Below, piece after piece: positions 5,541-8,556 of a DNA stretch of 8,556 nt (position 1 is its first letter; every line of letters starts with the position of its first letter). The stretch is from an uncultured Eubacteriales bacterium. Lineage in GTDB: Bacteria; Bacillota; Clostridia; Tissierellales; Peptoniphilaceae. Location: contig CABTXP010000049.1 of the NCBI GenBank assembly GCA_902488815.1, positions 1-8,556 on the forward strand. Direction: 5' to 3'. The position numbers and the translations under genes are program-made. The notes under the pieces were generated by a model. The model worked only from the letters and a program-made list of their open reading frames with translations. It searched no databases and had not been told where the DNA came from.

Positions 5541-6634
5541 TTTAACCTGCCTGTAATTCTATCTATTTCCTCAACTATTAGATTTACTCCTTCCGGGTTG
5601 CCAAGTTTTTTTGCATTGGCTCCCAATTCTTTTCTATACTCTTCGTCTTTTAAAATATTTTCAATTTTTTCTAAAAGAATTTCTCCGTTTAAATCATTTT
5701 CATCTATTACAATACTTGCTCCCGCCTTTTCGTAGGTCTTGGCATTGTATCTTTGGTGATCTCCTGCAGTATATGACTTGGGAATTAAAATTGAGGCCTT
5801 GCCTACTGCAGATATTTCGGCAAGAGTCATTGCACTTGAACTTGCTATTACAACGTCGGCTCTGTTTAGAAGCACGGGAATGTCGTGTGAGTATTCAAGG
5901 ATTGTTACCTTATCGTTATTGTAGTAGCCTAAGTCTTTTATAAAGTTTTCGTAGTGGACCTTGCCTGTTATGTGAACTAAGTTAAAGTCAATGTCATGAT
6001 TTTTTAACATTTCTATCATGGCATCGTTAGTAGACTCTTGTCCGCCGCTTCCGCCGAAGGATAGGACGAATGGATGGTCTGTATTAAAGGCCATGTCCTT
6101 ATGCTCTAAAGATATGTCTTTAAATTCTTCTCTTATTGGATTGCCTGTTACGACAATTTTTGATTTGTCGAAATACTTTTCCGCTTCTTCAAAGTTTAAA
6201 AATATTTTTTTAGCCTTCTTCGAAAGGAGCTTATTGGTCTTGCCCGGATATGCGTTTTGCTCTTGAATAACAGTTGGAATGCCTGCCATTTGTGCAGCTA
6301 AAGAAATAGGCGCACATACATATCCACCTGTTGCGATTACTATATCCGGCTTAAAAGTCTTTAACAGTTTTTTAGACATTTTTATGCCTTTTGAAAGCTC
6401 GATTATTGATTTAAAAGAATCTAAATTTATACTCTTCCTTGGAAGTCCTTCAACTTTTACCGGATAAAAGGAAATTTTAAGTCCCGATTTTGCTACAAGT
6501 TCTTCTTCTAAAGAATCTTTTTTGCCTACATAGTAGACTTGTGCATCTTTGTCATTTTCAAAAATTCCTCTTCCAATTGCAAGAGCCGGATAAATATGGC
6601 CGCCGGTTCCTCCTCCGGATAAAATATATCTCAT
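5537..6634 (-). CDS. murG: MurG, lipid II synthase (UDP-GlcNAc:lipid I N-acetylglucosaminyltransferase)
   Basis: Peripheral membrane GT-B glycosyltransferase (family GT28) on the cytoplasmic face. It transfers GlcNAc from UDP-GlcNAc to lipid I, making lipid II for FtsW and the PBPs. The product is 365 aa, normal length. The N-terminal domain has the glycine loop GGGTGGH (7-13, H13 being the conserved histidine), GGYVCAP (103-109), and QEQNAYPG with TNKLL (124-136). The C-terminal domain has GNPIREEF (164-171), GGSGGQ (194-199), the UDP-sugar-binding helix region ending TLAEI (270-274, E273 matching the ribose-binding glutamate of E. coli MurG) and HQRYNA (293-298). The usual SRAGA-type segment reads ASSSA here (264-268), an unusual change. 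The start at 6634 lies 3 nt after the ftsW stop, with GAGGTGA as ribosome binding site containing that stop codon. The 3' end overlaps ftsQ by 4 nt. Confidence 0.95.
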   Translation of the reverse strand: MRYILSGGGTGGHIYPALAIGRGIFENDKDAQVYYVGKKDSLEEELVAKSGLKISFYPVKVEGLPRKSINLDSFKSIIELSKGIKMSKKLLKTFKPDIVIATGGYVCAPISLAAQMAGIPTVIQEQNAYPGKTNKLLSKKAKKIFLNFEEAEKYFDKSKIVVTGNPIREEFKDISLEHKDMAFNTDHPFVLSFGGSGGQESTNDAMIEMLKNHDIDFNLVHITGKVHYENFIKDLGYYNNDKVTILEYSHDIPVLLNRADVVIASSSAMTLAEISAVGKASILIPKSYTAGDHQRYNAKTYEKAGASIVIDENDLNGEILLEKIENILKDEEYRKELGANAKKLGNPEGVNLIVEEIDRITGRLK

Positions 6635-6637
6635 ATG

Positions 6638-7777
6638 TCACCTCGTTTTAGCATTGTTTGACGATATTCTAAGAAGCAGCCCCGCACTTGCCACACAAGA
6701 CAAAAGGGACGTACCTCCGTATGAAATAAATGGCAATGTAATCCCCGTTACCGGGAAAAGCCCGGTTGTAACCCCCATATTAAATATGGCCTGGACTACA
6801 ATAAAAGTAGTAAGTCCAACCGCTACATACTTGTCAAAAAGATTAGTCGCATCATAGGCAATTTTATAACCTCTGTATGCAAAAATTCCGAATAAAACTA
6901 CAACTGTTGCCGCACCTACAATCCCCAACTCTTCCGCTATAATGCAAAAAATAAAGTCGTTGTGGGCTAAAGGCAAGTATGCGTACTTTTGTCTCGATTT
7001 AAAATAACCTACGCCGAAAATTCCTCCCATTGAGATGGCAAGAATACTTTGCTTGGTATGATAGTGCATATTGTCAAGATCCCCGCCAACCGCTTCACGG
7101 AACTGTGCTATTCTCTTTAACCTGAAAGCTTCATCTTTAAATAGAATGAAGAGCATAAGCGCCAATCCCACCGCAACAATGGTAAAAAACTGATATGGTT
7201 TCATGCCGCCGACTAAAAACATGGCGAATAAAGACACACCTATTACAACAGCAGTTGAAAAGTCCTTAGTCATAATAGGCCCTACTGAAACTCCTATAAT
7301 TGCTAAAATTACAAAAAATATTTCTTTCTTCCCTATTTGATTTTTATTCTGCTCCAAATACTTTGCCAAAAATAAAATCGAACTTACTTTTAAAAAGTCT
7401 GAAGGTTGAAGTCTTAAAGTCTTTCCCCCTATATTTTTTACAATCCATCTCTCTTGACCGTACTCTTCAGAAGCCCAGCCGGGGAGCCATAGTGCAAATA
7501 CTAAGAAAAGAGTTACGATAAAAATCGGGAAAGATAACTTTTTTATAACAGACATCTTTAAATTGAGTATTATAAATACACTTACAACACCAATTGCAAG
7601 TGCGGATATTTGACGTTTGGTATAGTAAAATCCCACACCCTTGTGCTTAGAAACGGCTTGAGGCCATGATGCACTGGATACGGCTGCTATTCCTATTACT
7701 ATTAATAAAATTGTGACAGTTAAAAGAGTTTTATCAACTGTTTTTAAATTTCTCTTCACAATTTTAAATAATTTCAT
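6638..7777 (-). CDS. ftsW: FtsW, septal SEDS-family peptidoglycan polymerase
   Basis: Multi-pass membrane glycosyltransferase that polymerises lipid II at the septum with a partner class B PBP. The 379-aa product has about ten hydrophobic segments; the first is near residues 17-36 and the last near 352-372. SEDS landmarks: RWI (110-112), LQPSDFLK (123-130, where Glu is more usual than Asp), KDFSTA (171-176), LPLAHNDFIF (268-277, D274 in the position of the putative catalytic aspartate) followed by AEELG, and the family signature FPVTGITLPFISYGGTS (341-357). The loop before the catalytic aspartate reads GVGYFKSRQK (254-263), missing the common GLG(N/Q) pattern. FtsW is chosen over RodA or SpoVE because of its place between murD and murG. 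The ATG overlaps the murD stop as ATGA, with AGGTGA upstream. Confidence 0.92.
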   Translation of the reverse strand: MKLFKIVKRNLKTVDKTLLTVTILLIVIGIAAVSSASWPQAVSKHKGVGFYYTKRQISALAIGVVSVFIILNLKMSVIKKLSFPIFIVTLFLVFALWLPGWASEEYGQERWIVKNIGGKTLRLQPSDFLKVSSILFLAKYLEQNKNQIGKKEIFFVILAIIGVSVGPIMTKDFSTAVVIGVSLFAMFLVGGMKPYQFFTIVAVGLALMLFILFKDEAFRLKRIAQFREAVGGDLDNMHYHTKQSILAISMGGIFGVGYFKSRQKYAYLPLAHNDFIFCIIAEELGIVGAATVVVLFGIFAYRGYKIAYDATNLFDKYVAVGLTTFIVVQAIFNMGVTTGLFPVTGITLPFISYGGTSLLSCVASAGLLLRISSNNAKTR

Positions 7778-8556
7778 TCAATCACCTTTACGATTTCTTT
7801 AAACTCTCTGCCTCGTTCTTCGTAATTTTTATACATGTCCCAAGAAGCACATGCCGGAGAAAGAAGAACAATTTCCCCGTTTATTGCCAAGTTATGGGAA
7901 ACATCAACGGCTTCTTTCATATTTGAAACAATTGTATAAGGTATTTCAAACTCTGTTGCCATAGATTTTAATATATCTCTTGTTTCTCCCATAAGTACCA
8001 AGTGCTTTACTCTATGTTTCATTACTTCAAACAAAGGTCTGAAGTCTATATTCTTGTTGTATCCTCCTGCTATTAAAACAATATTTTTGTCAAATGCCTG
8101 TATTGCTTTAATGGTGGAGTCGGGATTTGTGCCTTTTGAGTCGTTATAGTATGAGACACCATTTAATTCTCTTACAAATTCAATTCTGTGCTCCACGCCT
8201 TTGAAAGTTTCAACTCTCTCGGCAATTTTTGACAGCTCTATTCCTTCCAAAATACAAGCCAAAACGGAACAAAGGACATTTTCCAAATTGTGAGCGCCGG
8301 GTAAAGGTATGTCCTTTACGTCCATCACTTTATAAACTTCGCCTTTAATATCTCTGTAAAATATTTTGTCTCCATCGACATAAGTGCCGGGTAAGGTCAT
8401 ATCTTTTTTGGAAAAATAATAGATCTTACAATTTAAGTCCCTGATCTTTGCAAGTATTTCGTCTTCCCCGTTTAAAATTAAACTGTCATTTTTATCTAAA
8501 TTTGCAAATATTTTATATTTTGCTCTCACATAGTTTTCAAAACTTCCGTGCCAATC
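7774..8556 (-). CDS. murD: MurD, UDP-MurNAc-L-Ala:D-Glu ligase, C-terminal part (cut by right window edge)
   Basis: Cytoplasmic ATP-dependent ligase that adds D-glutamate to UDP-MurNAc-L-Ala. The frame is open to the right edge; 260 residues are visible, a bit over half of the usual ~450, so the start and the P-loop are outside. The visible part begins DWHGSFENYVRAK, the Mur-ligase stretch where K13 matches the carbamylated lysine. The GTG at 8529 lies inside this conserved segment and is a valine codon, not a start. Other motifs: LPGAHNLEN (85-93), GVEHRIE (120-126), NDSKGTN (138-144), IAGGYNKNIDF (162-172) and LSPACASWDMY (232-242) followed by EERG. These cover the end of the central ATPase domain and the complete C-terminal Rossmann-like domain. 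MurD rather than MurC, E or F follows from LSPACAS and NDSKGTN. The 3' end overlaps ftsW by 4 nt. Confidence 0.94.
   Translation of the reverse strand, partial: DWHGSFENYVRAKYKIFANLDKNDSLILNGEDEILAKIRDLNCKIYYFSKKDMTLPGTYVDGDKIFYRDIKGEVYKVMDVKDIPLPGAHNLENVLCSVLACILEGIELSKIAERVETFKGVEHRIEFVRELNGVSYYNDSKGTNPDSTIKAIQAFDKNIVLIAGGYNKNIDFRPLFEVMKHRVKHLVLMGETRDILKSMATEFEIPYTIVSNMKEAVDVSHNLAINGEIVLLSPACASWDMYKNYEERGREFKEIVKVIE

Noticed and set aside
8527..8529. GTG as the start of murD
   Set aside because: The frame stays open upstream and encodes the conserved DWHGSFENY Mur-ligase stretch, so this GTG is an internal valine codon and the gene is cut by the window edge.
1..8556. A hidden novel system (mobile element, CRISPR, defence island, toxin-antitoxin, RNA gene)
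   Set aside because: Almost every base is covered by recognised housekeeping genes with small gaps. No direct-repeat arrays, tRNA-like folds, transposase motifs or unexplained intergenic stretches were seen.

Overview
The window is a stretch of ordinary bacterial chromosome. It is AT-rich (roughly 35-38% G+C by eye) and every gene lies on the minus strand, so transcription runs from the right edge to the left edge. Gene order and protein style point to a low-GC Gram-positive anaerobe (Firmicutes/Bacillota, clostridial side). In many spore-forming clostridia, spoIIGA, sigE and sigG lie between ftsZ and nrdR. Here that slot holds only 46 bp, which fits a non-sporulating lineage such as the Peptoniphilaceae/Tissierellia anaerobic cocci. 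The taxonomic call is inference.

Layout in transcription order (right to left): a division and cell-wall (dcw) block of murD (5' end cut by the window), ftsW, murG and ftsQ/divIB, joined by ATGA overlaps or a 3-nt gap. Next comes ftsZ, with its own sigma-A-type promoter upstream and a strong intrinsic terminator directly after its stop codon. Then nrdR and rarA/mgsA overlap by one base (TAATG). Last is an aminoacyl-tRNA synthetase pair, asnS then leuS (cut by the left edge), driven by a perfect-consensus promoter (TTGACA, 17 bp, TATAAT) just after the rarA stop.

The genes work together as follows. MurD adds D-Glu to the peptidoglycan precursor, MurG completes lipid II, FtsW polymerises it at the septum, FtsQ/DivIB is a divisome scaffold, and FtsZ forms the ring that organises them. 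NrdR represses ribonucleotide reductase genes and RarA acts at stalled replication forks, so that pair links dNTP supply with replication. AsnRS and LeuRS charge tRNAs.

No stretch over 300 bases lacks a gene; the longest gap is the ~100-bp ftsQ-ftsZ interval, which holds a promoter. I saw no RNA genes, mobile elements, CRISPR arrays or previously undescribed system. The points worth a second look are regulatory (the asnS promoter with no room for a T-box, the terminator abutting the nrdR ribosome binding site), a corrected ftsZ start, missing dcw/sporulation neighbours, and a few substitutions in conserved MurG and FtsW motifs.
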